NCBI GenBank assembly: GCA_013140575.1
Contig: JABFSN010000217.1
Coordinates: 1 to 32,471, forward strand
Source: Phycisphaerales bacterium
Lineage (GTDB): Bacteria > Planctomycetota > Phycisphaerae > UBA1845
Length of the DNA stretch: 32,471 nucleotides
Direction of reading: 5' to 3'
A program made the translations under genes and the position numbers. Position 1 is the stretch's first letter. Each line of letters starts with the position of its first letter. This document shows, in pieces, positions 15,053 to 23,675 of this stretch. The notes under the pieces were generated by a model. That model saw nothing but the letters and a program-made list of their open reading frames with translations, did no database searches and was not told the origin of the DNA.

Positions 15053-17377
15053 ATGCGGAATGGGCGAGGTGCTGCGGTCGGGGCGGCCCTGTGGGCGGTG
15101 GTTTGCGCGGCGGGAACGGCGCTCGCCCAGCCGGGCGGCGCGGTCACGGAGATTCGTTTCGAGGGGGCGGAACGAAGCACGCGGGCCTACCTGGAAAGCG
15201 TGGTGCAAACACGGGTGGGCGAACCGTTTGACGCGGCGGTGGTCGATCAGGACGTGGTTCGGCTGCTGCAGACGGGCAAGTTTTCGTCCGTGACGTCGGA
15301 AGTCGTTCCGGGCGAGGGTGGCGCGGCCGCGGTCGTGTTTCGCGTTCGCGAGCGGACGCTGATCGCGTCCATCCAATTCGAGAACAACCGATATTTCAAC
15401 GAGAAGACGCTGCTGGGGCACGTGCAGGCCAAAGCGGGCGACCCAGTCGATGCGTTCGCCCTGCGTGAGGGGCGGGACAACATTCTGGAGGCGTATCGCG
15501 GGGCCGGTTTCGGTCGGGCAATCGTCGAGGTGGACACGGATCAGGCGCACGCCACGGGGCGGGTGGTGTATCGGATTGAGGAGGGCGAGCAGGTCCGGGT
15601 GCGTAAGGTGTTGTTCGAGGGGAATCAGCAGGTTGCGACGGCCGAGTTGAAGAAAAGGGTGCGGACGACGTCGGCGTTGTGGATTTTCCGGCCGGGGGTG
15701 TTCGATCCGGACGTGGCGGACGCGGACGCGGCGACGCTGCAGAGCTACTGCCGCGATCAGGGGTTTCTGGATGCGCGGGCGAGCTACCGCGTGGATGCGG
15801 GTAAGCGGCCGGGCGATCTGGCGGTGGTGTTCATGATTACCGAGGGGACGCCGTACGTCGTGGAAGCGGTACGGGTCACCGGGAACACGGTGTTCGGCAC
15901 GGAGGATATTCTGGGATCGTTCGCGACGCAGGCGGGGCTGGTGTTCAACCAGTCGCGGCTGGAGAAGGACGCGGAGGCGTTGCGGACGCGGTGCGGCGAC
16001 TACGGTTACATCTACGCGACGGTTCGGGCGTTGCGGGTTTTTTCGGCCACGCCGGGTTTCGTGGTGCTGACGTTCGAGGTCAACGAGGGCGAGCCGATGC
16101 GCGTGGGCCGGGTGGTGGTCCGCGGGAACGAGATGACGCAGGACAAGGTGGTGCGTCGGGCGTTGGATTTGTATCCCGAGGACACGTTCCGGATTACGCC
16201 GATGCGGAACGCGGAGCGCGACCTGCGTCAGACGCAGTTGTTCGAGGAGGTGTCGGTCACGCCGGTGGGTCAGGAGGCGGGTGTGCGGGACATCGTGGTG
16301 GACGTGAAGGAGTCCACGCGGCTGCGGGATTTCATTTTCGGATTCGGGGTGACCAGCGACAGCGGACTGGTGGGCAGCATCGTGCTGGATTACAAGAATT
16401 TCGACATATTCGACACGCCGCGCAGTTTTTCGGAGTTCATCAAGTTCCGGTCGTTCCGGGGGGCGGGTCAGCGGTTACGGTTGGAACTGCAACCCGGCAC
16501 GGAGTTAAACCGTTTCCGGATCGACTTCACCGAGCCCTATTGGCGCGATCAACCGGTGCGGTTCGACGTCAGCCTGTACCATTTCAACCGCGGGCGCGAG
16601 GGATGGGACGAACAACGGACGGGCGGCAGCGTGTCGTTCGGGCGGCGGCTGGAGAAGGGCATCGGACCGTGGGGGTGGTTGAAGGGCTGGTACGGCGAAG
16701 TTGCGTTCGGCGAAGAATATGTCGTGCTGGACGACGTGGACATATTCGACGACCGCAGCGTGCGCGACGTGCGCGGGGGGTCGTTGTTGTCGTCCGCGAA
16801 GCTGACGACGGTTCGGGATCGGACGGACAACCGGTGGATGCCGACGGAGGGCGACCGGTTGACGTTGAGTTACGAGCAGTTTCTGGGGGATTTCAATTTC
16901 GGCGTCGCGCACGCGCGGTACGCCAAGTACCACACGCTGTTCGTTGACGAGCAAGACCGCAAGTCAATCTTGTCGTGGCGGGTGGACGCGGGGGCCATCG
17001 CGGGCGAGGCACCGGTGTTCGAGAAACTGTATGCCGGCGGCATCGGTTCGTTGCGGGGGTTCGAGTTCCGCGGCATCGGGCCGCGCGGCGGTCTGGAGAA
17101 AGACCCGATCGGCGGCGACTACGCGCTGACCTCGAGCGTTGAGTACACGTTCCCGTTGGCCGCGGAGGTTTTGCGCGGCGTCGTGTTCACGGACATGGGC
17201 ACGGTGGAAGAGGATTTCGAGATCACGACGTGGCGGGCGGCGGTGGGCGTGGGATTGCGGTTCGAGATCGAGCTGTTCGGGCCGGTGCCGATTGAGCTGG
17301 ACTTGGCCGCACCGATTTCCAAGGATGGTGAAGACGACACTCGGGCGTTCAGCTTCTTCATCGGGGGTTCGTTTTAG
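15053..17377 (+). CDS. bamA: BamA, outer-membrane beta-barrel assembly protein
   Basis: 774 residues. A signal peptide (residues 1-25, ending ALAQ) is followed by successive POTRA repeats to about residue 420, for example EIRFEGAERSTRAYLESVV, VRKVLFEGNQQVATAELKKRV and VEAVRVTGNTVFGTEDIL. The Omp85 barrel follows, with the conserved loop-6 LRGFEFRG (Arg668) and a C-terminal Phe (FSFFIGGSF). BamA folds and inserts outer-membrane proteins, so the organism has a diderm envelope. The adjacent Skp/OmpH-type gene repeats the bamA-skp order of proteobacteria and supports BamA over TamA. The ribosome binding site is weak. Confidence 0.92.
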   Translation: MRNGRGAAVGAALWAVVCAAGTALAQPGGAVTEIRFEGAERSTRAYLESVVQTRVGEPFDAAVVDQDVVRLLQTGKFSSVTSEVVPGEGGAAAVVFRVRERTLIASIQFENNRYFNEKTLLGHVQAKAGDPVDAFALREGRDNILEAYRGAGFGRAIVEVDTDQAHATGRVVYRIEEGEQVRVRKVLFEGNQQVATAELKKRVRTTSALWIFRPGVFDPDVADADAATLQSYCRDQGFLDARASYRVDAGKRPGDLAVVFMITEGTPYVVEAVRVTGNTVFGTEDILGSFATQAGLVFNQSRLEKDAEALRTRCGDYGYIYATVRALRVFSATPGFVVLTFEVNEGEPMRVGRVVVRGNEMTQDKVVRRALDLYPEDTFRITPMRNAERDLRQTQLFEEVSVTPVGQEAGVRDIVVDVKESTRLRDFIFGFGVTSDSGLVGSIVLDYKNFDIFDTPRSFSEFIKFRSFRGAGQRLRLELQPGTELNRFRIDFTEPYWRDQPVRFDVSLYHFNRGREGWDEQRTGGSVSFGRRLEKGIGPWGWLKGWYGEVAFGEEYVVLDDVDIFDDRSVRDVRGGSLLSSAKLTTVRDRTDNRWMPTEGDRLTLSYEQFLGDFNFGVAHARYAKYHTLFVDEQDRKSILSWRVDAGAIAGEAPVFEKLYAGGIGSLRGFEFRGIGPRGGLEKDPIGGDYALTSSVEYTFPLAAEVLRGVVFTDMGTVEEDFEITTWRAAVGVGLRFEIELFGPVPIELDLAAPISKDGEDDTRAFSFFIGGSF

Positions 17378-17382
17378 GGGAA

Positions 17383-17398
17383 AGGCACGAAGGCACGA
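17383..17398 (+). repeat. 8-bp tandem repeat after bamA
   Basis: Two units of AGGCACGA, then degenerate purine-rich copies to about 17430. Same unit as after sufU. Confidence 0.6.
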
Positions 17399-17490
17399 AG
17401 CGGAAGGCAAGAGAGTACGGAAGCACGAACGAAAGACGACTGGCAGGAACAGCAGCGGATCCGATAATCCGAACGAAGTGGAGGACTGGT

Positions 17491-18108
17491 ATGACGACAT
17501 GGCTGGCGGCGGTGTGGATGGCGGCGGCGGTGATGGGACAGTCGCCGCCGGATGCGAAGGTGGCGGTGATCAATCTGGCCGTCGCATTCGAGCGATATCA
17601 GATGACCCGCGATCTGGAGGCGGTATTCGCCGAGCGGCGGGCGGCCGTGAAGGAACAGGGCAAGGCCCGTTCCGACGAGATCGACACCCTGCGCGCGGCG
17701 CTGGAACAGTTCAAACCCGGGACGGCCGATTTTCATGAACGCGAAGAGCAACTGGTGCGCAAGGAGATCGACTTCCAGGTGTGGCTGGAGGTGCAGGAAC
17801 GGCGGCTGAAGCTGGACCACAAACGCTGGCTGGAGACGATTTACGATCGCGTGGAAGCGACGGTCGCCCAATTGGCCAAGGAGCGGGGCATCGACCTGGT
17901 GCTGACCTACAGCGACCTGGTGGAGGACGCACCGGATTCGGTCGCGTTTCGCCAGCAGATTCTGCTACGCACGGTTATCTACGCCGATTCGCGGATTGAC
18001 CTGACCACGGACGTCGTGTCACTCCTCGATGCGGATTATCAGAGGCAGGGGGGCAAGGCCGGGCTGACGCTGGGTGAGGCGAATTCGAAAGTGCCGGGTG
18101 AGCCGTGA
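17491..18108 (+). CDS. OmpH/Skp-family periplasmic chaperone
   Basis: 205 residues. Short signal peptide (residues 1-16, ending VMG-Q), the family beta-strand VAVINLAVAFERYQM, then a long charged coiled coil (about 40-130, e.g. LEAVFAERRAAVKEQGKARSDEIDTL) and the IYDRVEATVAQLAKERGIDLVLTYSD segment that returns to the body. Skp-type trimers hold unfolded outer-membrane proteins in the periplasm for BamA. It follows bamA by 113 bases in the same direction. The tail after residue 185 is not conserved. Confidence 0.85.
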   Translation: MTTWLAAVWMAAAVMGQSPPDAKVAVINLAVAFERYQMTRDLEAVFAERRAAVKEQGKARSDEIDTLRAALEQFKPGTADFHEREEQLVRKEIDFQVWLEVQERRLKLDHKRWLETIYDRVEATVAQLAKERGIDLVLTYSDLVEDAPDSVAFRQQILLRTVIYADSRIDLTTDVVSLLDADYQRQGGKAGLTLGEANSKVPGEP

Positions 18109-18173
18109 CCGTCGCGGATCGATGAGCTCGTCGTTCCGAATGACATGAAACTCCCGCAGCGTTTTTGAGGGCG

Positions 18174-18494
18174 CTAGTTGGACTGATAAAGCGCGGCTGC
18201 GGCCGCGGCGCGCGGCGATTCGTCGTGTATCTCGCGGATCGACCAACCGGCCGGGGGAAGTTCGACGAACGCGATCGCATCTCCGCGGATCAGCACGGCC
18301 TGCAACGTCCGCGATCCGGCCTGGTTCTCGACGGTCACGTCGCAGAGCAGAAGATACTCGTGGCCGAGCGTGCGGATGGCGTCGGCCGGCCGAATCTTGT
18401 TGTCCATGCCGACCGGGACGTGGTAGGTGCCGTGCATACGGTCGCCTGTGGTGAGCACGATGTTCAGTTCGCAGCATTTGGTGGGATTGCGCAT
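18174..18494 (-). CDS. Small conserved hypothetical protein, convergent with ompH
   Basis: 106 residues, predicted mostly beta: LNIVLTTGDRMHGTYHVP, RPADAIRTLGHEYLLLCDVTVE, LQAVLIRGDAIAFVELP. This alternation recalls small SH3-like proteins with an R-[LP]-[SA]-D motif (DUF6812-like), but I am not certain of the family. It is transcribed toward ompH with 65 bases between the stops. The start at 18494 has no clear ribosome binding site. No function assigned. Confidence 0.6.
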   Translation of the reverse strand: MRNPTKCCELNIVLTTGDRMHGTYHVPVGMDNKIRPADAIRTLGHEYLLLCDVTVENQAGSRTLQAVLIRGDAIAFVELPPAGWSIREIHDESPRAAAAAALYQSN

Positions 18495-19158
18495 GGTACG
18501 GTCCGAGGGAGACGGAGGCCCCGCCCGGTGTGCCGCCTCCCGTCACTCATTCTCGGTCAGCGGCGCGTCGCGGATCATTTGCGCGGACTATCTCCCCGGA
18601 ACGATGGATTCCAATTCGATGCCGCACGGCCGATAAGCCGTCCTTGACTCAAATGACCGCCCGCTTTCGTTTGGTGGATGAACACGCCGTTCCCCGCTCG
18701 CCAAAGGCGCCCGGGTCGGGCGACCGCGACGGTCGTTTATGCCTGCGCGATACGAATCGCCCGCCCGCGGAGCGGTGACAATGCCATAGGAGCAGTGTCG
18801 AAGTTCACCTCCAAACAATGTTTGATGAAAAATTCTTCCGCGCGTCGGCGAAGCGAGCAAGCGTCACGCAGCGGTTCGTCCGGATGTTTTAACCACCAAC
18901 TGTAGTGGTGGATCGTCGAAGTCCCACGACATCTCGTTGCGGAACTAATTGTTAAGGTAATGTTAAGGTTTCCGTGGACCGCGACGGCCAAGAGGCAGGG
19001 TCGGCACGCGCGAATTGTGCGTTGCGTGAGTCAAAACGGCGTCGTTAGAATGTGCCCCATAGCGCGGTCACGGTCGGCGGGAGGGTGGCGGTCGCGAAAT
19101 CACGACGTTGGACAGTTCGAGCGAAACGACATGCGTCAACGAAGGAGCCGGTATCTCC
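18495..19158. other. Long upstream region of the GAK-type operon
   Basis: 664 bases without a convincing gene; frames on both strands lack recognisable domains. It holds a small hairpin CCACCA-ACTGTAG-TGGTGG (about 18890-18910), the 11-bp-period direct repeat at 18950-18969, and the GAAGGAG ribosome binding site (19141-19147) of the first amphi-Trp gene. The promoter of the operon is probably here, but I see no clear -35/-10 pair. Confidence 0.4.
18950..18969 (-). promoter_or_regulatory. Pho-box-like direct repeat upstream of the GAK-type operon
   Basis: TGTTAAGGT occurs twice with an 11-base period. On the minus strand this reads TTAACA-N5-TTAACA, the spacing and core of a Gram-positive PhoP box and the same period as a PhoB box. 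The operon downstream contains a PhoU-like domain, which makes phosphate control plausible. Inference only. Confidence 0.3.
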
Positions 19159-19449
19159 ATGAGTAAGAAAGAGGCCAAAGTCAAATCGTCGATGGAGCTC
19201 GGCAAGGCCATCGCGTACCTGAACGACCTCGTCGCATCGCTCCGCGCGGGGACGGTGAGCATCGAGAACGGCGACGGCGTTGTTACCCTGCATCCGGAGA
19301 AGAATGTGAAAGTCGCGTTGGAAGCGACGCAAAAAGAGGATCGCGAGTCCATATCGCTCCGTATCGCGTGGAAGAAGCCCGACGCGGAATGCAAGGCGTC
19401 GCTGCGCATCAGCGCGCAGGACGCGGCGCACCAGAGTTGCGATCACTAG
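19159..19449 (+). CDS. Amphi-Trp domain protein 1 (GAK system)
   Basis: 96 residues, soluble, charged. The amphi-Trp pattern is visible: an N-terminal amphipathic helix (MELGKAIAYLNDLVASLRAG), then GTVSIENGDGVVTLHPEKNVKVALEA and ISLRIAWKKP with the conserved Trp71. The C-terminal tail ends in SCDH. Amphi-Trp proteins are small partners in the uncharacterised GAK cassette; their activity is unknown. Start supported by GAAGGAG, spacing 11. It is the first gene of six in the same direction; the spacer to the next gene is 206 bases. Confidence 0.82.
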   Translation: MSKKEAKVKSSMELGKAIAYLNDLVASLRAGTVSIENGDGVVTLHPEKNVKVALEATQKEDRESISLRIAWKKPDAECKASLRISAQDAAHQSCDH

Positions 19450-19655
19450 CGTATTGCCGAGCGTGAATGCCCAGGTGCGTGGCGGCGGTCGAAATCCAAC
19501 CCGCGCGACGGGCCGACGTGAACAGGCGGTCCGATGCGGCGTCGTCGCGACCCGGTGGCGAATCGGCCCGGGACTTGCGTCCGGCGTGCGGATACGCGAG
19601 CGGCATCCCCGGCGAGGCGGGTCACGAGCGGAATGGGTTACGAACGGAGCGTTTG

Positions 19656-20819
19656 ATGAGCCTCGGTGTGGCGGAACGGGATCAACGCAGGGCGCGGGCC
19701 GCCGACGCCGTCGGTGAGGAAATCACGGACTGGGACCGCCGCGCGTACCTGAAGATAATCTCGACGGAGCTTTCCGACGATCAGATTGCGCGGATCGTCG
19801 AGCCGCAGACGCTGCATCCGCGGCAGGAAGCCGTTCTGGCGGTGCACTGGCATCCGGAGTTCATCCCGCCGGACCTGATCCGCCGGCGGCTGGACGCCAT
19901 GTTCCCGAACCGATCGCAGGAATTGATCATCCCCACACAGCACAACATCCTGGTCGACTACGACGGGTATTCCGGCGTGGAGGTCGATTGCTTTTCAAGA
20001 TCTTTCAACCGCAAGGTGCAATTGCTGGTCCATTTCCGCACCGAGCGGGTGGCGCAGGCGACGGTGTTCCGGTCGATGCTCGAGCGTACCTTCCGTTACC
20101 GGGCGCGGCAGCTTTTCGAATTCATCGACACGCTGGTCGACGACGCGTACGAGGATCGCCTGCAGAAAGCGGCCGACCGCGCCGGCGCCGATGAGAATCT
20201 GGTCCGGTTCGTGCGCGTGCACGCGGCCAAGCTGTATCGCTTGTTTCTGGAATTCGAGTCAAAGACGCCGCCGGTGGCCATCCGCAACAAGATCCTGGTG
20301 CATTATTTCGAAACCCTGCGGTCGCGTTTCGATCCGCGCATGGTCAACCACGCGGAGATGCTCCTGCAGGCGGTCAAGGAGACCGTCAAGCACCATTTCA
20401 GCAACGAGTTCTTCTACGCGACGGAGGAAGTGATCGAAGAGGTCCGCGGGCTGGGCGGGTCCATCGTGGTGCCGCATCCCGAGCAATTCTGGCCCATCCT
20501 GCTGGCCGAGTACGACGTGGACGGTTACGAAGTCTGGAATCCGCAGTCGCAGGAATTCACCGAGTTCCTAATCCAGGTGGTCGGGCGTCAAAACAAGGCG
20601 CGAAAGCGCGGCGACAACCCCATCCTCATTTTCATGGGGGACGACTGCCACATGGGCGAGAAGGCCAAGGATCCGGAATTCCAGGATCCGGAGAAGGTCG
20701 GGCGGGAAGTGGGCGTGCAGCCGGCGTGGGACGATCTGGCCATTCGCAAGAGCCTGATCGTGGCCGGCGCCGACCGGCGAACGGTAATTGACGATTACAA
20801 GGCGCGGCTCGGCGCCTGA
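19656..20819 (+). CDS. PHP-domain metallohydrolase-like protein in the GAK-type operon
   Basis: 387 residues. PHP (polymerase and histidinol phosphatase) motifs are scattered as in that superfamily: HWH at 64-66, His96, Glu109, VVPHPEQFWP with His274, DGYEVWNPQSQ, and GDDCH with Asp330/His332. These would bind two or three metal ions for phosphoester hydrolysis. The middle (130-260) is a helical insertion with no recognised family. The start at 19656 is chosen for GGAG seven bases upstream; the frame extends to 19467 but that part is Arg-rich and overlaps no ribosome binding site. The phosphoesterase role is inferred; the substrate is unknown. Confidence 0.78.
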   Translation: MSLGVAERDQRRARAADAVGEEITDWDRRAYLKIISTELSDDQIARIVEPQTLHPRQEAVLAVHWHPEFIPPDLIRRRLDAMFPNRSQELIIPTQHNILVDYDGYSGVEVDCFSRSFNRKVQLLVHFRTERVAQATVFRSMLERTFRYRARQLFEFIDTLVDDAYEDRLQKAADRAGADENLVRFVRVHAAKLYRLFLEFESKTPPVAIRNKILVHYFETLRSRFDPRMVNHAEMLLQAVKETVKHHFSNEFFYATEEVIEEVRGLGGSIVVPHPEQFWPILLAEYDVDGYEVWNPQSQEFTEFLIQVVGRQNKARKRGDNPILIFMGDDCHMGEKAKDPEFQDPEKVGREVGVQPAWDDLAIRKSLIVAGADRRTVIDDYKARLGA

Positions 20820-20837
20820 AGACGGAGGCCCAGGATC

Positions 20838-21128
20838 ATGGCGGCGGACGAACAGGAATTCACCCACGAGTCTTATCAGGACCGTGAATCGATCGCGCGA
20901 TACCTGACCGCGCTGCGCGAGGGGCTGCAAAACGGCAAATTGCTGCTGGCCAGCAACGGCGAGCGGTTCGCGCTGGAACCGGCCACGCTGGTCAAGTTCG
21001 ACGTGGAGGCCAGGCAGAACCGCGAGCGGGCCCGGCTCGTGCTGAAATTAAGCTGGAAGCGGCAGAAGCCGGGCAGGCAGTTGCGGGTCGAGCCGCTGCT
21101 GATCGACGGGCAGGCGCCGCGCGAGTAA
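20838..21128 (+). CDS. Amphi-Trp domain protein 2 (GAK system)
   Basis: 96 residues, same architecture as the first copy: amphipathic helix (DRESIARYLTALREGLQNG), GKLLLASNGERFALEPATLVKFDVEA, and ARLVLKLSWKRQKPG with Trp73, then a tail ending EPLLIDGQ. It differs strongly from copy 1 in sequence, so the two are not a recent duplication and may have different partners. It starts 18 bases after the PHP gene with GGAGG upstream, and three bases separate its stop from the next start. Confidence 0.82.
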   Translation: MAADEQEFTHESYQDRESIARYLTALREGLQNGKLLLASNGERFALEPATLVKFDVEARQNRERARLVLKLSWKRQKPGRQLRVEPLLIDGQAPRE

Positions 21129-21131
21129 TTC

Positions 21132-22772
21132 ATGATCGCATTCGAGGGACTCGATCGGAACTTCCAGTTCCTCGTCCTTGAGGTGCGCCGCCAATTGGAC
21201 ACGACGCGCCGTCTGCTGAAGGCGCCCTCGCCGGCGCTGGTGCGTAAGGTATCGGCCCGCGATAATTATACGGACACGCTCAAGAGCCTCATCGAAAAGA
21301 AATGCGTCTCGTTTCTGCGGCACTCCCCGCAGACGGACAAGACTTCGGCCAACGCCGTCGCTGCGATCAACGTCGCCACCATTAACCTGGAGCGCATCGC
21401 GGATTTCTGCGTCAACGTCGCCGCCCACGTCGAGAAGCTCATCGACAAGAAGTTCATCACCCGTTTCGACTTCGAACCCTATTTCGCCGAATTGCAGACG
21501 GTCATGCCGCTGATCGTGGATGCGCTCTCGCAGGCCGAGGCGTCCATCGGGCTGCGCATCTGCCGTAGCGAGCGGACCCTCGACGAACTGTACGACGCCG
21601 ATTTCAAGCGCATCCGCGACGCACTGCGCACCGGCCGGGACACTGACGACCTGCTCTGCTGCCTGTACATCGTGCACTATCTGGAACGCATGGGCGACTC
21701 GCTGCTCAACATCGGCGAGGCCGTCCTGTTCGCGGCCACCGGGGAGAAACTGAAACTCCACGAGTATCAGCAGCTTCGCGACACGCTGGTCGCCCAGGAT
21801 GCCGACGCGTCGGTCGATGAATACGACATCGATTTCCGATGGGAGACGCGCTCGGGATGCCGTATCGCCAGGGTGGAGGAGAAATCGCGCGGCAACGGCG
21901 AGCCGGACGCGATCTTCAAAAAAGGCGAAGCGTCCAAAATCCGCGCCGAACGCGACAACATCATCCGCTGGCAGACGCTTCTGCCCGGACTGGTCCCGAC
22001 CATATTGGAATATCGTGAACTGGAAGGCGACGCCGCGCTGCTGCTGACGTTTCTGGACGGCTTCACCCTGCGCGATCTGGCCCTCAGCGGCAAACGCGAC
22101 GCCCTGTCGGCGGCGCTGGGCACGCTGGGGCGGACGCTGGAGACCGCCTGGACGCGGAGCCGCGCCCCCGAACCCGCTCAAGCCCGGTTCCTGGGTCAGA
22201 TTCAGTCGCGGCTCGACGACGTGTTTCAGTTGCACCCCGATTTCGCGGACGATCACTTCGAAGTCGGTGACCTGGAACTCGCCTCACTCGAGGAGTTGCT
22301 CCAGGCCGGCAAGGCGCTCGACGATTCGCTGGCGGCGCCGTTCCACGTGCTGGTGCACGGCGACTTTAACGCCGACAACGTCATCTACCACGAGCGCAGC
22401 GACCGCATCCACTTTATTGATCTGTACCGGTCGGGGATGAACGACTACGTGCAGGACGTTTCCGTCTTTTTGGTGTCCAACTTCCGCGTGCCGGTGGCCG
22501 ACGCGGGCATCCGCGAACTGCTCAATTTCGCGGCCGTGCGGATGTTCGAGTTCGCCCGGACGTTTGCCGTCCAAAACGGGGACGAGACGTTTGAAGCGCG
22601 GCTGGCGCTGGGCCTGGCCCGGTCCTTCATCACCTCGACGCGGTTCGAAATGGACCGCGAATTCGCCAGGCGCATGTTTCAGCGCGGCATGTATCTGCTA
22701 CGCACCATTGTGAACGCGTCGCCCTCGACGCTCGATGGTTTTCGGATCAGCCCGGAAGTGCTGGTCGGCTGA
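21132..22772 (+). CDS. PhoU-like domain fused to an APH-type kinase
   Basis: 546 residues with two parts. Residues 1-215 are all-helical with two PhoU-type motifs, NLERIADFCVNV (Glu87, Asp91) and YLERMGDSLLNI (Glu185, Asp189), spaced as in tandem PhoU three-helix units that bind metal. Residues about 235-546 are an aminoglycoside phosphotransferase/choline-kinase fold: nucleotide-binding lysine in AIFKKGEASKIRAERD (263/264), catalytic loop HVLVHGDFNADNVIYH (Asp411, Asn416) and the metal-binding Asp430 in IHFIDLYRSG. Kinase residues look complete, so activity is likely. The fusion joins phosphate-signalling helices to a small-molecule or protein kinase; the substrate is unknown. Confidence 0.8.
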   Translation: MIAFEGLDRNFQFLVLEVRRQLDTTRRLLKAPSPALVRKVSARDNYTDTLKSLIEKKCVSFLRHSPQTDKTSANAVAAINVATINLERIADFCVNVAAHVEKLIDKKFITRFDFEPYFAELQTVMPLIVDALSQAEASIGLRICRSERTLDELYDADFKRIRDALRTGRDTDDLLCCLYIVHYLERMGDSLLNIGEAVLFAATGEKLKLHEYQQLRDTLVAQDADASVDEYDIDFRWETRSGCRIARVEEKSRGNGEPDAIFKKGEASKIRAERDNIIRWQTLLPGLVPTILEYRELEGDAALLLTFLDGFTLRDLALSGKRDALSAALGTLGRTLETAWTRSRAPEPAQARFLGQIQSRLDDVFQLHPDFADDHFEVGDLELASLEELLQAGKALDDSLAAPFHVLVHGDFNADNVIYHERSDRIHFIDLYRSGMNDYVQDVSVFLVSNFRVPVADAGIRELLNFAAVRMFEFARTFAVQNGDETFEARLALGLARSFITSTRFEMDREFARRMFQRGMYLLRTIVNASPSTLDGFRISPEVLVG

Positions 22773-22790
22773 CTTGCGGAGCCCGGACCC

Positions 22791-23675
22791 ATGCTGAACG
22801 TCGGCGTCGTCGGTTTGAAAGACGGTTGGTCGACGCAGCAACTCCTGCACGCCCTCGAGCGCCACGGCGCCGCGGTCCGTATGATCGACATCGGCGCCAC
22901 CCGCCTCGACCTGCACGCCCGGCGCGGGTACTGCGGCGAGTTCGATCTCGGCGAACTCGACGCGCTGGTGGTCAAGAAACTGGGCGAAAGCTACTGCCGC
23001 GAACTGGGCGATCGGCTCGCCTGCCTGCGGATGATCGAGGGCTTCGGGGTGCGTGTCTTTTCACGTCCGGTCTCCATGAGACGCGTGCTCGACCGCCTCA
23101 GTTGCACGGTCTCCCTCTCGCTGGCCGACGTCCCCATCCCGCCGACCGTGATTACCGAATGCGCCGAAGAGGCCGTCGCCGCCGTCCGCAGGTTTGGCAA
23201 GGCCGTTCTGAAGCCGCTGTACTCCTCGAAGGCCCGCGGTATGATTGTGGTCGACGGCGCCGATCATGCCCGGGACGCCGTCGTCGCCTTTCAGACCGCC
23301 GGAAATGGGACGATCTACGTTCAGAAGCTACTGGAACTGCCCGGGCGCGATCTGGGATTGGTTTTCTGCGGCGGGCGCTTCGTCAAGTGCTACGCCCGCG
23401 TCGGACGCTCGGGTTCGTGGAACACCACCGTGCACGCCGGCGGCCGATACGAACCCCACGAACCGTCGGACGCGTTGATCGCACTCGCCCGTCGGGCGCA
23501 GGCGCCTTTCGATCTCGATTTCACCTGCGTCGATATCGCCGAGACCGCGGACGGTCCGGTCGTGTTTGAAGTCTCCGCCTTCGGTGGATTCCGCGGGTTG
23601 TGGGAGGCGTGGTCCTTCGACGCGGCCGACGTCTACGCCGCCCATGTCATCAGGAGTTTGTCCGATGATGGCTGA
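22791..23675 (+). CDS. ATP-grasp ligase of the GAK system
   Basis: 294 residues, RimK-like ATP-grasp fold. N-terminal Rossmann-type domain (MLNVGVVGLKDGWSTQQLL), then ATP-binding segments FGKAVLKPLYSSKARGM (Lys141), TIYVQKLLELPGRDLGLVF and the metal-binding end VDIAETADGPVVFEVSAFGGFRGL with Glu260. The usual EVN is EVS here (Ser262 in place of Asn). ATP-grasp enzymes join a carboxylate to an amine or thiol through an acyl phosphate; the substrate in GAK systems is unknown. It follows the kinase fusion by 18 bases and its end overlaps the HprK-like gene by 11 bases. Confidence 0.88.
   Translation: MLNVGVVGLKDGWSTQQLLHALERHGAAVRMIDIGATRLDLHARRGYCGEFDLGELDALVVKKLGESYCRELGDRLACLRMIEGFGVRVFSRPVSMRRVLDRLSCTVSLSLADVPIPPTVITECAEEAVAAVRRFGKAVLKPLYSSKARGMIVVDGADHARDAVVAFQTAGNGTIYVQKLLELPGRDLGLVFCGGRFVKCYARVGRSGSWNTTVHAGGRYEPHEPSDALIALARRAQAPFDLDFTCVDIAETADGPVVFEVSAFGGFRGLWEAWSFDAADVYAAHVIRSLSDDG

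Noticed and set aside
18737-18991. 84-codon minus-strand frame upstream of the GAK-type operon
   Set aside because: No recognisable domain, no ribosome binding site, and it runs through the candidate regulatory repeat.
19467-19655. N-terminal extension of the PHP-like protein
   Set aside because: The extension is Arg/Ala-rich without family character, while ATG 19656 has a good ribosome binding site.
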